Numbered from the stretch's first letter, positions 12,101 to 33,347 are shown. The stretch is 64,000 nt of DNA from Myxocyprinus asiaticus (GCF_019703515.2 NC_059356.1:26217197-26281196); one strand, 5' to 3'. Program-made: numbers and translations. Notes: generated from the letters alone by a model not told the origin.

Positions 12101-13467
12101 TACTAATTCCAGGGTAATATAATATAAAGTATAATGTTGTAAATAAATTGCTAGATTTACACTGCTAAATAAGGCAGAAGTGCATCATCACAGTCTATGG
12201 ACCCTTTTCACAGACTGTGATGACTTGTTTCTGCCTTGTTTAGCAGTGTAAATCTAGCAAACATTTTTATATTTTATTTTTTTTAATTATTTAGTTTTAA
12301 TTTATAACATTACACTTTGTATTATTTTACCCTGGAGTTAGTTTTAAAAAACAAGTTTCCACAGATGTGATGAAGATTCTAATACAGCTGCTGAGAGAGT
12401 GATTTTTTTTTCTATGCCTTTTGGGGGACACGGGTAAGCAAAAATGATAAATTATGTGATCTCCCTTTTACCACTATATTTTGCTTTCATTTACTACCGC
12501 ATTCCAAACCCGGATATTTGAAAAGGGTCCACTGGGCCTCTTTTAACTCTTCGAGTGTGAAATTGGTTTGCCCTTAGAGTACAGTTTACTAATTTTTATT
12601 TACAATTTTTGTCAAGTTCTGTTTTCTATTTTCCAGGTAGATGATGAAAGACATAATCAGCCCTGCTAAAGAATTTTAGTTAAAAAGAATTTTGTGAAAT
12701 TATTGTGCATTACTTGATATAATTACGTATAGTTTGAATGTGCATTTCAAGTAGGCTAGATGAAGGCATAACGGTGACACAGCCGCGGCAGTTTTGTCCT
12801 GTTTAATGTGTGCCCTTTTTGTTGTTTCTGCAAAGAAAGAGCATTCTTATGAGAAACAAAGTAACAAAAGCAGCAAAAGAAGACATTTGTGTACATTAAT
12901 TAGTGTAAATGATCTGTAGTACAATGAAACATGATTGACCTTGCACCACCATTAATAGGTGCCAAAGTTCTTGTGATTTAATTTTTTTATGTTTGTATGG
13001 ATGCTTGTATGATTTTACTTCCAGGCCCCTTAATATCTTATTCGACAAGTGGTACTTCCTGCAGATACCTTATGAGACATGCAAAGAAAGAAGAAGGTAC
13101 AGTAGGAGCAAGACTCCCTGAAACTGTTCAATGAGTCAGGTTTGATAAACATAAGTGTTGTGACTGAGACTCCTCCTCCCTCTAATTGATAGCTCAAGAG
13201 TCTATGTGCCTCCAGATCCACCAGGCTACTTTGAAGGGCATGTTTGGCCCATGTATCTGAAAAACAGAAAAGAAATGGAAGAGACAGTAAATGGCATAGG
13301 TAATGTTTGAGCAAGTCACCTGTGTTATAATTGAGGTGAGATAAATAATGTGGTTAACTGTCTTTTCCCTTTATACAGTGTTTCTGGATGGCACTCAGAA
13401 GATGGAGATGTTGCTCTCCACTGTTCTTGCAGACATTCAGAAAATGCTGGTGGTTATACAGAGCTGA
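9117..13467 (+). CDS. nmrk1: nicotinamide riboside kinase (NMRK1-like, 7 exons, 200 aa)
   Basis: The enzyme phosphorylates nicotinamide riboside to NMN in NAD salvage, in the cytosol. Exons: 9117-9145, 9240-9330, 9444-9492, 10142-10307, 13025-13096, 13193-13299, 13379-13467, all phase-consistent. The protein has a P-loop GGMTNGGKTT (K16, T17), SQDNYFK with D36 at the place of the catalytic Asp of human NRK1, GFKQYD, VEGFLIFN with E104, and the late motif RVYVPPDPPGYFEGHVWPMY. The length equals human NMRK1 (199 aa), without the C-terminal extension of human NMRK2. VISQD and PPGYFEGHVWPMYLK also fit NMRK1, while the GM in the P-loop and GFKQYD resemble NMRK2, so the paralogue call is less sure than the family. 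Introns 3 and 4 carry transposons. A partial inverted copy lies downstream. Confidence 0.85.
9570..10012. mobile_element. Tc1/mariner-type MITE in nmrk1 intron 3
   Basis: Inverted ends resembling CCAAAAATATGTGGACA on the left and TGTCCACATACTTTTAGC on the right, flanked by TA. The body includes CCTCATTGTGCTGCTGTAACAG but no open transposase. Size and ends fit a non-autonomous Tc1/mariner element. Confidence 0.65.
10357..11540. mobile_element. nested pair of DNA elements in nmrk1 intron 4
   Basis: An inner element, about 10412-11267, starts CACTGTAAAAGAT and ends ATTTTTTACAGTG and is rich in TGTAAA/TTTACA words. It interrupts an outer element that starts near ACCGGTCAAAAGTTTTGA (10355) and resumes after 11268; a GAACTTTTGATTG word follows near 11513. 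No coding capacity. Confidence 0.5.
11806..12531. mobile_element. foldback element with GGACCCTTT ends in nmrk1 intron 4
   Basis: The ends are TGGACCCTTTCCACACTTCC and its inverse GATATTTGAAAAGGGTCCA. Long arms mirror each other, for example CACATCTGTGGTAAATTG against a reversed copy near 12360, around a centre near 12195. The outer right part is also present, inverted, at 20045-20130 as part of the duplicated nmrk1 segment. A fragment resembling the left arm occurs at 14315-14390. Confidence 0.65.
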
Positions 13468-13991
13468 GTTATCACGTGAGTAACTCTGATACTTTTGCAG
13501 CACATTCAATGTTCTTCTAAAGGTTTTGCCATTAACACTCCATTTCTGTCTTTCTATTTCTATGTAGAAAAAACAACAAGAATTGAGGGAATTCTAAGAT
13601 TATCAGTGAAGACCAACATTCCAAGCCTGTTTCTAAAAGTAGGCTGCTACTAGCTTTTGACCACAAGCCACATGGCTGTCAGGCAACCATCAGAGAAAAG
13701 AGAACTCATGTATTACTAGTACATATAAATCAATGAACATAGCAGAGCAAGTTTTAATGCATTGATTATGCTGTTCTATGCTTTTAAACTATTTTGTATG
13801 AAGGATTTCACTTGACCTTTGCAACCATTTTTCATCATAATTATGACATTGATTAGGTTAATTATTTAATTTGATGATGATTTTTGCTTTTGTTTGCTAA
13901 AGAAAATGTACAAATGTTACATAATATAGAATGTGATGAATTTAACACTTGGTTTCGTTTACCCTTTAGTGTTTGCTGTGTATGTTATGTG

Positions 13992-13997
13992 AATAAA
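13992..13997 (+). terminator. nmrk1: AATAAA polyadenylation signal of nmrk1
   Basis: AATAAAATAAA lies 525 bases after the TGA. A GTGAGT donor directly after the stop codon and a TATTTCTATGTAG acceptor near 13568 suggest an additional intron in the 3' UTR. Confidence 0.5.
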
Positions 13998-14754
13998 ATA
14001 AAAAAATTGTAGAATACTTTAGCTTGTCTGCTTCATTGTTAATTCTGCAAGGTCTATGACCTATTTGGTTTGGTCTAGGTCCTATTGTAAACCATTTGTG
14101 AAACAGCTGCCAGTGACAACCAGACCAGTCAGTATGTGTATTGCGGTGCATGAAAAGGCATTAAGTGACTGTTTTGAAAAAACAGACAGGGACATTTAGA
14201 GAAGGAATTAATAGGATGACCGAATGCATTACTGGTCACAAACTTATTTTCCGAACAATAAACTGTGGTTTACCGAAGATATAAACCCTCTTTTTCTGTT
14301 AGGGGTGTAAGAGTTTCCACAACTTTAGAAAAGAAGAAAAATAATTGAGAGCAATATATTACATCAGTCAGAAAAGATTTTTTTTCTCTCTCCAAATATG
14401 TCCTCCAAAAGCAATAGAAAATGATTAACAATTTTTATTGATTCCATGCAGCAAATCAAATAGACACAACAGAAAATGCAGAATCAAACCACATCAAAAC
14501 TTTTCCCCCCGAACATTAACCCCCCCACACGACACAACAAGCACCCCAGTGGTCAAAAGCCAACTGACAAAGACACACAAATAGACAATAAAACAGCAGA
14601 AAATATTTAGAAACAACAACAACAAAAAGGAACATAAAAAGCATACTTTCAAAAACAAAAAGGTTGCAACACACGCATCCAAACCACTGGCCTCTCTGCT
14701 CTGGAGCTTCTATATACATTTTGTGAGAGAGAATTACACCGCAAAAGAAAATGT

Positions 14755-15250
14755 ACAAAACAAACTCCAGCCAATAGACGGAACAATTCAGCCATAAAAC
14801 TGTCCTGAAGGTGTATTACTCTACTAAATAAACTCCAGCCGCTAGGTGGAACCAGCACAAAAAAAGCTTGCATATTCCACAAACAGTCAAGCGAATATTC
14901 AGTGAGCTGGGCCACTCAAGCTGCAACATGAGTTCAAACAAATGACTTTTTCACTCCAGTGACTTGCAAGAAATACTCCGCAAAACAAACTCCTGCCAAT
15001 AGGCGGAATAAGCACAAAGAGTGTGCAGATTCATCCACAAAACTGTCCCAAAGGTGTGTTATTCTACAAATTAAACTCCAGCCGCAAGGTGGAACCAACA
15101 TAAAAAGGGCGCAGAACCAACATAAAAAGGGTGGAACCAACATAAAAAGGGCGCAGACTCCACAAACAGTCAAGTGAATGATCAGTGAGTCGGTCCACAC
15201 GGTTGCAAAATGAGTACAGCAAGGTAACTTGTTCACTCCATCGACTTTAT
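14755..15250. repeat. degenerate tandem duplication of about 230 bases
   Basis: A block starting CAAAACAAACTCCAGCC at about 14757 is repeated from about 14983 (CAAAACAAACTCCTGCC). Each unit contains two CTCCAGCCG(C)-(A/T)AGGTGGAACC-like modules and a CCACAAACAGTCAAG(C/T)GAAT module. In the second unit a 20-odd-base GGAACCAACATAAAAAGGG module is itself present three times (15090-15157). Confidence 0.6.
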
Positions 15251-15477
15251 GAAGGACATCGCTTGCTGTGGGCATGTGAATGTTTTACGGCCAACCTTAG
15301 CATCTATTCTCAATTTGGCTGGGAAAATCAATGCAAAAGCGACCTTCCGCTGATGCAGAAGTTTCTTGCTTTCCTTGAATCTAACACATTTCTCACTTGT
15401 CGAATTCACAAAGTCTGGGAACAAGAAAATGCTGTGGTTCTTCCAAGAAAGCCTTCCTTTATTCTTTGCTTCACGTA
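15233..15477 (-). pseudogene. L1-type LINE ORF1 C-terminal fragment
   Basis: On the minus strand the reading FLFPDFV, then KESKKLLHQRKVAFALIFPA and LRI matches the conserved C-terminal part of L1 ORF1 proteins (FPDFS..., a VKK-L-R module, then LIFPA-LRI). No ORF2 is attached. The fragment adjoins the tandem repeat block and the inverted nmrk1 copy. Confidence 0.6.
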
Positions 15478-15540
15478 AGACAAGATCTTTATCAGATGAA
15501 GAGAGTTAGCTTTTAAAACTTGATCTGCTCTGTTAATTTA

Positions 15541-18500
15541 CTTATATGTACTAGTAATACAAGAGTTCTGTGTTCTCTGATGGTTGCGTGACAGCCATGT
15601 GGCTTGTGGTCAAAAGCAAGTAGCCTACTTTTAGAAACATGCTTGGAATGTTGGTCTTCACTCATAATCTTAGAATTCCCTCAAAGTACCACTTGTCTAA
15701 TAAGATATTAAGGGGCCTGGAAGTAAATTCATACTAATTCAAATTTATTCATGATGACAAGGGAAAGCCCTAGTGACAGCATGGATAGACAGTTGACAGG
15801 AGGGAATAGAGCCCAACGGGGCTGTCTTGGGCTGGCTACCCATGATTGCAGGCTCTGTTACCATAGTAGGCAACAGGAGTCACCCTTTCTGGCTATGAAA
15901 AGTTAAAAAAGAAGAGTACCCCCAGAGTCAGCAAGAGTAGGGGTGCAAGATGACTCATCGGTTGATATAAATACATCATATGGATATTAACTCCAAAAAT
16001 GCAGGTTTGGTTGGTCTAAGGTTACATCTGCTCGGGGTTTAAGGATACATCAGGGGCGGAAGAAATGCTCGATGGAAGGTATGATGGGGCTTCGCATTGA
16101 CAATTCTCAGCAAAGGGAAAGGTTAAGTCAGTCAACTGAAGCCCAGTGGTAAGATGAACCCCACAGTCCACAGGGTATCAATTCCCCAAAGACCACTTCA
16201 GACATTACATCTATGGATCCTGAGGCCATCCAATTGCAACTTGCAAAGGAGAAGAAACTTCAAGGATGTAGACCAAATGTGAAATGGCCTGCAGCAGGAA
16301 AGAATGGGAATCGGTCAATACAGACCTAAGCAAGTTGCTGGACAATTTTCGAGGGACAGCTGAGATTAAAATACAAAATATTGGTGAGCTAATCTACACC
16401 TATGGGATGGGAAGGTTTGGAACAACAAAACCAACAAAGAAGATTATAACAATACCTCCGAAGTCTAGATGGCAAAAAGAAATAAAATGTCTTGGTAAGG
16501 AAAAAAGACACCTGAAAAATCAATGGAGGTGGACATCATCAGAAGAGAGGCAGGGGATTAATATCCTCCAGGAAAGCTGCACCGGGCAGGAGAACCTCAG
16601 GGTCCGACGAAAGAAGAAAGGATAAGAACTACTTTCTATAATGATCCCTTTAGATTTGTGAAAGGTCTTTTTACAATGGAAAATGATGGATCACATCAAA
16701 GCAGGAGCTGGAGCTGGAGGAATACCTGAAAAAGTCTACACAGATGATCTAAGGCATGAAGAAAGGGTCATACCTTCAGATATGCCACCAATATCCCAAC
16801 CATGCAACCCATTTGATATTAGCCCCCTCCCCCATGTTGAGTGTGCTTGAAAAAGATGTACGGAAGGCAAGAACATCCTCTGCTCCTGGCCCCAATGGTG
16901 TCCCATATCGCCTGTATAAGAAAGCTCCAGATGTGCTGAAGTTCCTATGGAAATTAATGAAGGTTACTTGGAAGACACAATTCATACCAAAAGCTTGGCA
17001 CAGAGCAGGGGGAGTGTTAATTTCAAAAGAGAAAAATGCAACTGACATCAGTCAATTGAAGTCAACATTGTAGGCAAGATTTTCTTCAGCACTGTGGTGC
17101 AAAAGTTGACAACTGACAACAAAATATGACAGATACATCGACACAAAAGGCGGGTATTCCAGGATTTTCTGTGTGTTTAGAACACTCCAGTATGATTTGG
17201 CATCAAATCCAAGCAACAAAAAGGGAGAGAAGAGATATTCATGTTTTGTTCTTGGATTTAGCCAATGCTTTTGTATCTATACCACACTCAATTTTATGGA
17301 CAGCCTTTGATTTCCAAGTGCCATCTAAGTGCCAGTGAAAATCATCAGTCTTGTCAAGAATTATTTCCAAGATATACAGTTTTGTGTGACAACATCAGGG
17401 TTTACAACATCATGGCAAACAGAAGAAATCAGAATAATGGCTGGGTGTACCATCTCTCCATTGGCTTTTACTCTAGCAATGGAGTTGATCATCAGAGGGT
17501 CTTCTTGGGTAGTGGGACGGGAACGCATAAGCTCTGGGCTCCGTCTACCCCCAATTTGTGCTTATATGGATGATATGACTATCCTGACATCACTTGTTCC
17601 TTGCACAAGGCGACTATTGAAAAATCTCCATGCTAAAATCTCATGGGCACGTGTAAACAATTTTACTTAATTATAAGAAACGAAAAACAATTAAAATAAA
17701 TCAGGAATGTAAAAAACTGAACAAAATTCACTAATAACTTTATACAAATCTTAAACTGTGGCAGCTAAATACAAAAAAGCTGATCTCATGGGTTCAACCA
17801 CATGAACCCAGTAAATCCAGAAGTATTTCTATTGTTAAAGGAATGCTCACAGAACAGAGATTTTACATTGAAGGTAGACCCATTCCAACAGTATCAGAGC
17901 TTCCTGTTAAGAGCCTGGGACACTGGTATGATGCAAGCCTTAATGATGTTGGGCAGAGTGAACGTCTAAGAGAATAGACCATTAATAGCTTGGCCAGAAT
18001 CGAGAAGACACTCGAAATTGTGGTGCTTCCAGTTTAGCCTGCTCCCCCGACTAATGTGGCCTCTCACAATCTATGATTTTCCCATCACACAAGTGGAAAA
18101 ACTAGAGAGGACAGTCAATCAGTATATTAAGAAATGGCTTGGACTCCCACGCTGCATCAGTAGTATTGCCCTGTATGGGAAGACCACTCTAGCATTGCCC
18201 ATTTCAAGTCTAGCAGAGGAATTCAAATGTACTAAGGCAAGACTAGTAATGACACTAACTGAATCCAGCAATGTAACATCAAGAGCAGCGTAACCCTGCC
18301 TGTCATCAAGGAAAAAATGGATGCCATCTTAGGCAGTAGAAAGGGCAAAATCTGCTCTTAGACATAGAGACCTAGTAGGGCATGTGCAGCATGGGACAAC
18401 AAGCTTTGATCTGGGCAATGCAACACCCTTATGGCATAAAGCAGCACCTGGTGTTAGAAGAAGGATGGTGGTGGAAGAGATAAGGTGGCAAGAGGAGGCA

Positions 18501-20130
18501 GTGCAGTTTACGAAGGCTGTAGCCCAAGCCAGACAAGGACAATGGACATGATGGGAGAATGCGGAACATCAAAAACTTCCCTGGGGGGACATTTGGGGGA
18601 TGGAAGGACACAGACTGAGCTTCATAATTGGAGCCACCTATGATGTTCTCCCCCACACCCAAAAATCTCAACCAGTGGTTTGGAGAAGACCCAGCATGCT
18701 TTTTTTTGCCAAACGTCAGCAACATTGAAGCACATTATAATTGCATGCCCAATCAGTCTCAGACAAGGGTGATATACGTAAAGGCATAACTGTCAATGCA
18801 CTACCTTCCTGTCAGACAACCCAAGTACATACAATAACCTTTATATCAGCAGGGCAATGTGGCAACAACCTTGTAACACCAAGGGAGTCAGGTTTGTTAT
18901 GTACAGCTTGAGATTGGAAAATGCAAGTTGATTGGATCGAAAACTCAGTTTTTCCACCAGATATCCTGTCTACAAAGCTGAAACCAGCTTTGATTCTGTT
19001 GTCCAGCTCTTGCAGGCTCCTATATGTCATTGAACTGACTGTGCCATGGGAGGATGCAGTTGAGGAAGCTTATGAACGTAATGGTATGCAAAAAAAAAAT
19101 CTCAGGTATGCAGACCTTGCAGAGGAAGCAAGACAAAAGGGATGGAAAGCACACATATTCCCAGTTAAAGTGGGATGCAGGGGTTTTGTAGCTGTTTCCT
19201 CCACCAGGTTACCGAAACAAATGGAGGTGAGAGGTCGCACCCTATGGCAGTCCATCAGACATCTTTCTGAAATGGCAGAAAGAAGCAGTAACTGGATTTG
19301 GCTGAAAAGACAGCATTTGGTCTGCATGATGATCAATGGCAAAAGGGTAAAAGCAGAGGGGGGTGACCTGTGGCGTCAAGGTTTACCGTTGAGCCCTCTG
19401 GAGATGTTGTGGGAACATCAACGAAACATCAAGGAAGGAGGGTGCCCACCAGATGACCCCAATGATGCGTTTTACTTTTGGTTTCCCCAATAAATGCCTT
19501 AAAACTGTTGATTAATCAGGGATTGTAACTTCTAGTCCTGTTTGCTTGACTTGACATACAAGCATCCATACAAAGATATAAAAATATTAAATCACAAGAA
19601 ATATGTTGATGATGGTGCAAGGTCAATCATGTTTCATTGTACCAGAGGTCATTTACACTAATTAATGTACACAAATGTCTTCTTTTGCTGCTTTTGTTAC
19701 TTTGTTTCTCAAAAGAATGCTCTTTCTTTGCAGTAACAACAAAGAGGGCACACATTAAACAGGACAAAACTGCCACGGCTGTGTCACAGACATGCCTTCA
19801 TCTGGCCTACTTGCAGTGCACATTCAGATTGCATGTATAATAGAACTGTACGTAAATGTATCAAGTAATGCACAATAATTTCACAAAATTATTTTTAACT
19901 AAATTCTTCACCAGGGATGATTATGTCTTTCCTCATCTACCAGGAAAATAGAAAACAGAACATGACAAAAATTGTAAATAAAAGTTAGTGACCTGTACTC
20001 TAAGGGCAAACCATTTTCCCACTCAAAGAGTTAAAAGAGGCCCAGTGGACCCTTTTCAAATATCCAGGTTTGCAATGCGGAAGTAAACTAAAGCAAAATA
20101 TAGTGGTAATAGGGAGACCACATAATTTTG
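15541..20130 (-). pseudogene. partial inverted duplicate of the nmrk1 3' region, split by a LINE
   Basis: Read on the minus strand, 20130-19556 repeats the end of nmrk1 intron 4 (about 12440-13000), and 15734-15687 repeats the last bases of that intron and the first part of exon 5 (13000-13060). From 15686 to 15541 it repeats the 3' UTR (about 13585-13750). The rest of exon 5, exons 6 and 7 and the start of the 3' UTR are missing at a junction near 15684. Matches are close but with scattered substitutions and short gaps. The copy cannot encode a kinase. A LINE occupies 15735-19554 within it. Confidence 0.85.
15735..19554 (+). mobile_element. R2-superclade non-LTR retrotransposon (NeSL/HERO-like), decayed
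   Basis: A 3.8-kb LINE whose single long frame is broken by stops and frameshifts. In order: a C2H2-like ARGLRIHQGRKKC near 16030-16065; an SSAPGPNGVPYRLYKKAP fingers motif near 16876; the RT motif LFLDLANAF near 17250; AYMDD at 17560-17574 (catalytic Asp pair); thumb segments to 18290; and a C-terminal ELTVPWEDAVEEAYERN with RYADLAEEARQKGW and VGCRGF up to about 19210. That last part is typical of the restriction-like endonuclease of R2-superclade LINEs. It lies in the inverted nmrk1 copy between two CATAC repeats (15730-15734 and 19555-19559). Exact clade not settled. Confidence 0.8.
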
Positions 20131-20329
20131 TATGTGTTTTTGCAGGGGTCAAACTGACCCCAAACAGAAGCAGTGTTACTAGAGTGGATGCCAGCCACAT
20201 TTCTGAAAAGTACTGTACATGCCTACTGTGTAGCAACAAAGATGGAAAAAGCTTCAATAATATCTGCTTTCTGTGTTATGATTAGCTCAGATGAACTTGT
20301 AAAAGAATATGAAGGGAAATAAGCAGGGT

Positions 20330-20580
20330 TGGGGAGTATTGGAATACTTTAGAATTTAAAAAATTTAGAATGGAGATGCATTCAAAAAGTGTTACATTCA
20401 TACGAGCAGACAGAGAAGTAAGTTTGAAGTAAGTTTGGAGCAGAAGAAATAGAAATAAACCTTGTGTAATTTGTCATGTAACATTTAGCTTTATGCTAAG
20501 CTAAAATGCTATTTCTTGCCATTTTACATGCACCTGTTTCCAGGCACGATCATATTGTTTTATCAAGAAAATCCATGTTA
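20330..20580. repeat. inverted copy of part of the 7736-8575 repeat
   Basis: Shares, in reverse orientation, the words CATTCATACGAGCAGACAGA, AAGTTTGGAGCAGAAGAAAT and TTTTACATGCACC with 8150-8290. It lies just upstream of the CD7-like gene. Confidence 0.6.
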
Positions 20581-20582
20581 GA

Positions 20583-20589
<7 letters not shown>

Positions 20590-20642
<53 letters not shown>

Positions 20643-20655
20643 ACTCTCTCTCTTT
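20590..20655. repeat. CT microsatellite
   Basis: An almost pure run of CT dinucleotides, with two CACTCT interruptions near the right end. Confidence 0.95.
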
Positions 20656-20900
20656 AAAAAAGAACAACTACAGACAGATCATTTTGACAGTTTTTTTAAT
20701 AAATGTAATGCTCTTATAATGGAAGTCTGAGGGGCAAGGCAATCCAGAGGATTTAATAGCAGCATTGTGCAGCTCATCCTTTTGTTATTGTGTGTGTTTT
20801 GTATTTTATATGTGTATCATTTTATCTGAATTACCTTTGATTGGTTGAGGTCAGAAGTATCACACAGGATGCTCTTGCTCAGAGGCTGCATGGGCTGGAG

Positions 20901-20908
20901 TATATATA
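20901..20908 (+). promoter_or_regulatory. TATA box of the CD7-like gene
   Basis: TATATATA lies 65-72 bases before the start codon at 20973, which would place transcription start near 20930-20935. A short upstream frame follows the expected start (20952-20969). Confidence 0.6.
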
Positions 20909-20972
20909 GTTGTGCAGCGCAGACAAGTTTTGTTTGTGTTTCCCAGTTTAAATGGAAGACGTTGATTGAGAT

Positions 20973-30170
<9,198 letters not shown>

Positions 30171-31086
30171 ATACACACGCACATAAATATGCTTGGTGTG
30201 ATTTCTGTTTCCAAAATTTGCCCTACAAGCCACGTTGTGGTGTTCTGCAATATTATTTGCAAAAAATCTCTATGTAAATATAATGTCAATTCTCTTTTAC
30301 AGTGTTGATTTCTGAAAACCTTGTTTTGAATTTTGTAACTGTTGTGTACTGTTTCGGCTGTGACTCATTCAGTCCTACACAGCTACTTTATGAAAGGATG
30401 TTAGCATGTTCATCTGATTTGATTTTTTTTTTCTCCCTCTTTTCATGGTTGATCTATTTCTCTGAAACTGAGTAACTGGCATGTTAGGATTCAAAAAATA
30501 TGAGTTCCTTTTTTGTAAACAGCTTAAATTTTAATTGGCCTCATCTTCTGTAAATATGTTATCAGCATTAAATGAGTGATTGAGTTTGGCCCATAGCTGA
30601 AGCTTGAGCCCCATGTTTATTTTATCTTTACTTTAGCTAAATTATATGTGCATTTGTTTAATTTAAAAAAAATTACTTATTTGGGTTCTTAACATATATC
30701 TGATGTACTTGTATGTCTCTGTAATGTAATTACATATGAAATGTATAGCTTAATTGGTTTGTGTTTAAAGATACCTTTACAAGAATAATGTTGAAATGTG
30801 TGTCACTCTTGAAAGCATTGAAAACAGGATCTGAATCTGTCAGCTACAGCCTGTGTTGTTACTTGACTAGTGGCCTTGGTCTGTCTTGGGGACTTGTACA
30901 TTTTACTTAATAGAGCCGAGCCTGCAGACTTCATCCTGTGGTGGAAAACATTCTTGTCAAGACCACACTAAAGGAAGTATAACACTCCCTTTGAGAATGT
31001 CACCTCTGTTCACACTGAGCCTCACTCCACCTCACTGTACATATTTGCCAAGTGTGTGACGTTTGCAACCTTAAGGGGAAAAAAAA

Positions 31087-31092
31087 AATAAA
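31087..31092 (+). terminator. cd7al: AATAAA polyadenylation signal of the CD7-like gene
   Basis: AATAAA after an A-run, about 920 bases after the TAA at 30168-30170. The interval 30171-31086 has no transposon signature and reads as a 3' UTR. Confidence 0.6.
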
Positions 31093-31109
31093 GCTTTTGG
31101 GGAAAGACT

Positions 31110-32500
31110 ACACTGTGATTTTCTGTTACGAGAAATGGTGCAAGACAATGTGTGGGTTAAGTGTTTTTCAAATCATTTGCATCAGCATAGTCAGTCTTGC
31201 CTTAGCACTTCTGAATTTAAGATGACTGTACATTTAAATGTAGTTCACACCTTTCATACCCAGGCTGCAAAAAAATAATGTATTTGTTATTGGCAACACC
31301 CTAGTTTGAAAAGGTTTTGTGTGTGTGTTTTGTTTGTTGGAAAAAAAAAAAGAAAAATAAGAAATATACACCTTTATTTCAAACACTTGCTGTAACGTGT
31401 TCTCACATTGACTGGTAACACGTAACCAGTGAAAGGTTTTGGTGTTAACAGCAAAGCAAACAAGGTTTGGAGCATGAATGATTCAAACAAAACACTCAGT
31501 TCTTTGCTTTCGAAAGTTTTGGCATGACATGTTCTTTGCATATCGGTTGTTAGTGCTCATCAGAAAGACCATTTAGCATTAGTGGAGCAAAGATGGTCAA
31601 TGCTGAAACAGGTCAGTGAACATGTATGGTTGTTTAAAATGTTTGTTTTAAAACTTTTATTTTTCCTTGACTTTTTTATTTTAATATACTGGAGCTTTAT
31701 TTTGAAATAATTGTAATCATCTTGTGGCCCCTTTTTTTCAGATAACAGTTTTAATAGGCTTTAGATGCTGACATTGCAGAAAGTGTCTAAAAAGGGGTCT
31801 AAAATTTGTCATACAATATGCATTCATACATATGCATGTACATACATTACATATTTAGTTTGTGAAAGGGCCTACAGAAATAATAATAATAATAATAATA
31901 ATTATTATTATTATTACATGATATAATAGTAATGCTAATTATACATACAAACATATGTATATTAACTGAATTTAAAATATATTGTTTCAACCCCTTCATG
32001 TAGATGTTTTTATAATTATATTGACTTACATTAGAGAAGCGACTAACAGCTATTTTATTCCAAAATATTTGCTCTGTGCCCAAGATGGTTGGATGAAAAC
32101 ATTATTTATTCATTCAAACAGGTGGATTGTTTTAGATATCATGCCAATATGAGTAAGTGACTTTAACTTAAAAAGCACAGCTCGTAAAATTCCCTGTAGC
32201 CTGTTTATATGATTTTGGTAGTTGACATGATACTTCGAGAACAGTCTCATCATGCAGTGTGATATGCTATGACTACACTACATCATCTGAACAATGATTT
32301 AGTAAGCAATTATTATGTAGTGTTTATGGCCTCATATCAAATGAGACATGGAATATTTGTAGGCTATTCTTAAAATTAATTTGTCTTACCGCAGGACCAT
32401 TTAAGTGAACTGCTTAACCTGTTAGCCTAAAAATATATGCCCATTATGTTGACAAAAATAATATTTGTCAACTAACATCTGAATTGCGTCACACCGTTAG
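31110..32500. other. intergenic spacer between the CD7-like gene and septin9
   Basis: No exon or clear transposon. A small hairpin of AAT then ATT trinucleotides lies at 31879-31917. CG-containing words become frequent from about 32480, towards the septin9 first exon. Confidence 0.5.
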
Positions 32501-32779
32501 GTGTGTTGCCTATCTCTATACCTAAGGCGGAGTTATCACACAGGTGTGTGTACGCATAGGTAAACCCAAAGCTGTGTTCAGTTATGACCGATTAAGGCGG
32601 TTTACAGTAAGAACGAATTAAATCGATATATTAAGATCGTGGTTCACGCGCGCTTTACGGAGCGTTTGGCGGTGCTAAATACCTGAGAGAACGAGCAAAC
32701 ATATTTCAGATGTTGCGATCTCAGATACGGATCTTATAGACTGAAGTTGAGATTCCCAGGAGAAAAAGTGCCGATGAAC

Positions 32780-33222
32780 ATGAAGAAAACATATTCTGGT
32801 GAGTATACGAACCAACGAAACTTTAATTGGGATATTGGCAACACCAGGCATGGCATCTGCTCTCATATGATTACAATAAATTTAACTCTATGCAAAAGTG
32901 AAAGCAAACGTGAAGTTCATTGGCGCTATTTTAATTTTAAAATAGGCCCTAATCAATTTATTTAGAATGTACAAAATGTGTATACAAATTATGATCTCTA
33001 AAACAGTCATTCACTAGTAATGACCTTCGACCTACCTATTAGGCTAATTGTCCAATAAAATAAGCTGGAAAACTGCTAGTTGTGCTCATGTCCTGTACAG
33101 TTTCCATCAGGTTCAATCCTAGTTAAAGCTAGGGTGTGCAATCTTTTCCAGATACATTTTTTGTTATACTGGTTGAAAGTCTCTTCACATCCGGATAGCA
33201 ATCAATAATTTAAGTGGTCTAA

Positions 33223-33290
<68 letters not shown>

Positions 33291-33347
33291 TTAAATATAT
33301 TTAGACTACTTAATATTATATAATAATAATATACAATAATAATATAT

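Noticed and set aside
15090..15157. CRISPR-like direct repeats
   Set aside because: Three adjacent copies without spacers in a vertebrate genome; simple tandem duplication.
18921..19493. Stand-alone gene of 190 codons
   Set aside because: It is the endonuclease-side C-terminus of the decayed R2-superclade LINE.
20104..20285. piggyBac-like cysteine cluster frame (CLLCSNKDGK...CFLCYD)
   Set aside because: The Cys spacing is suggestive but too short to support a family; most of its left part is inverted nmrk1 intron.
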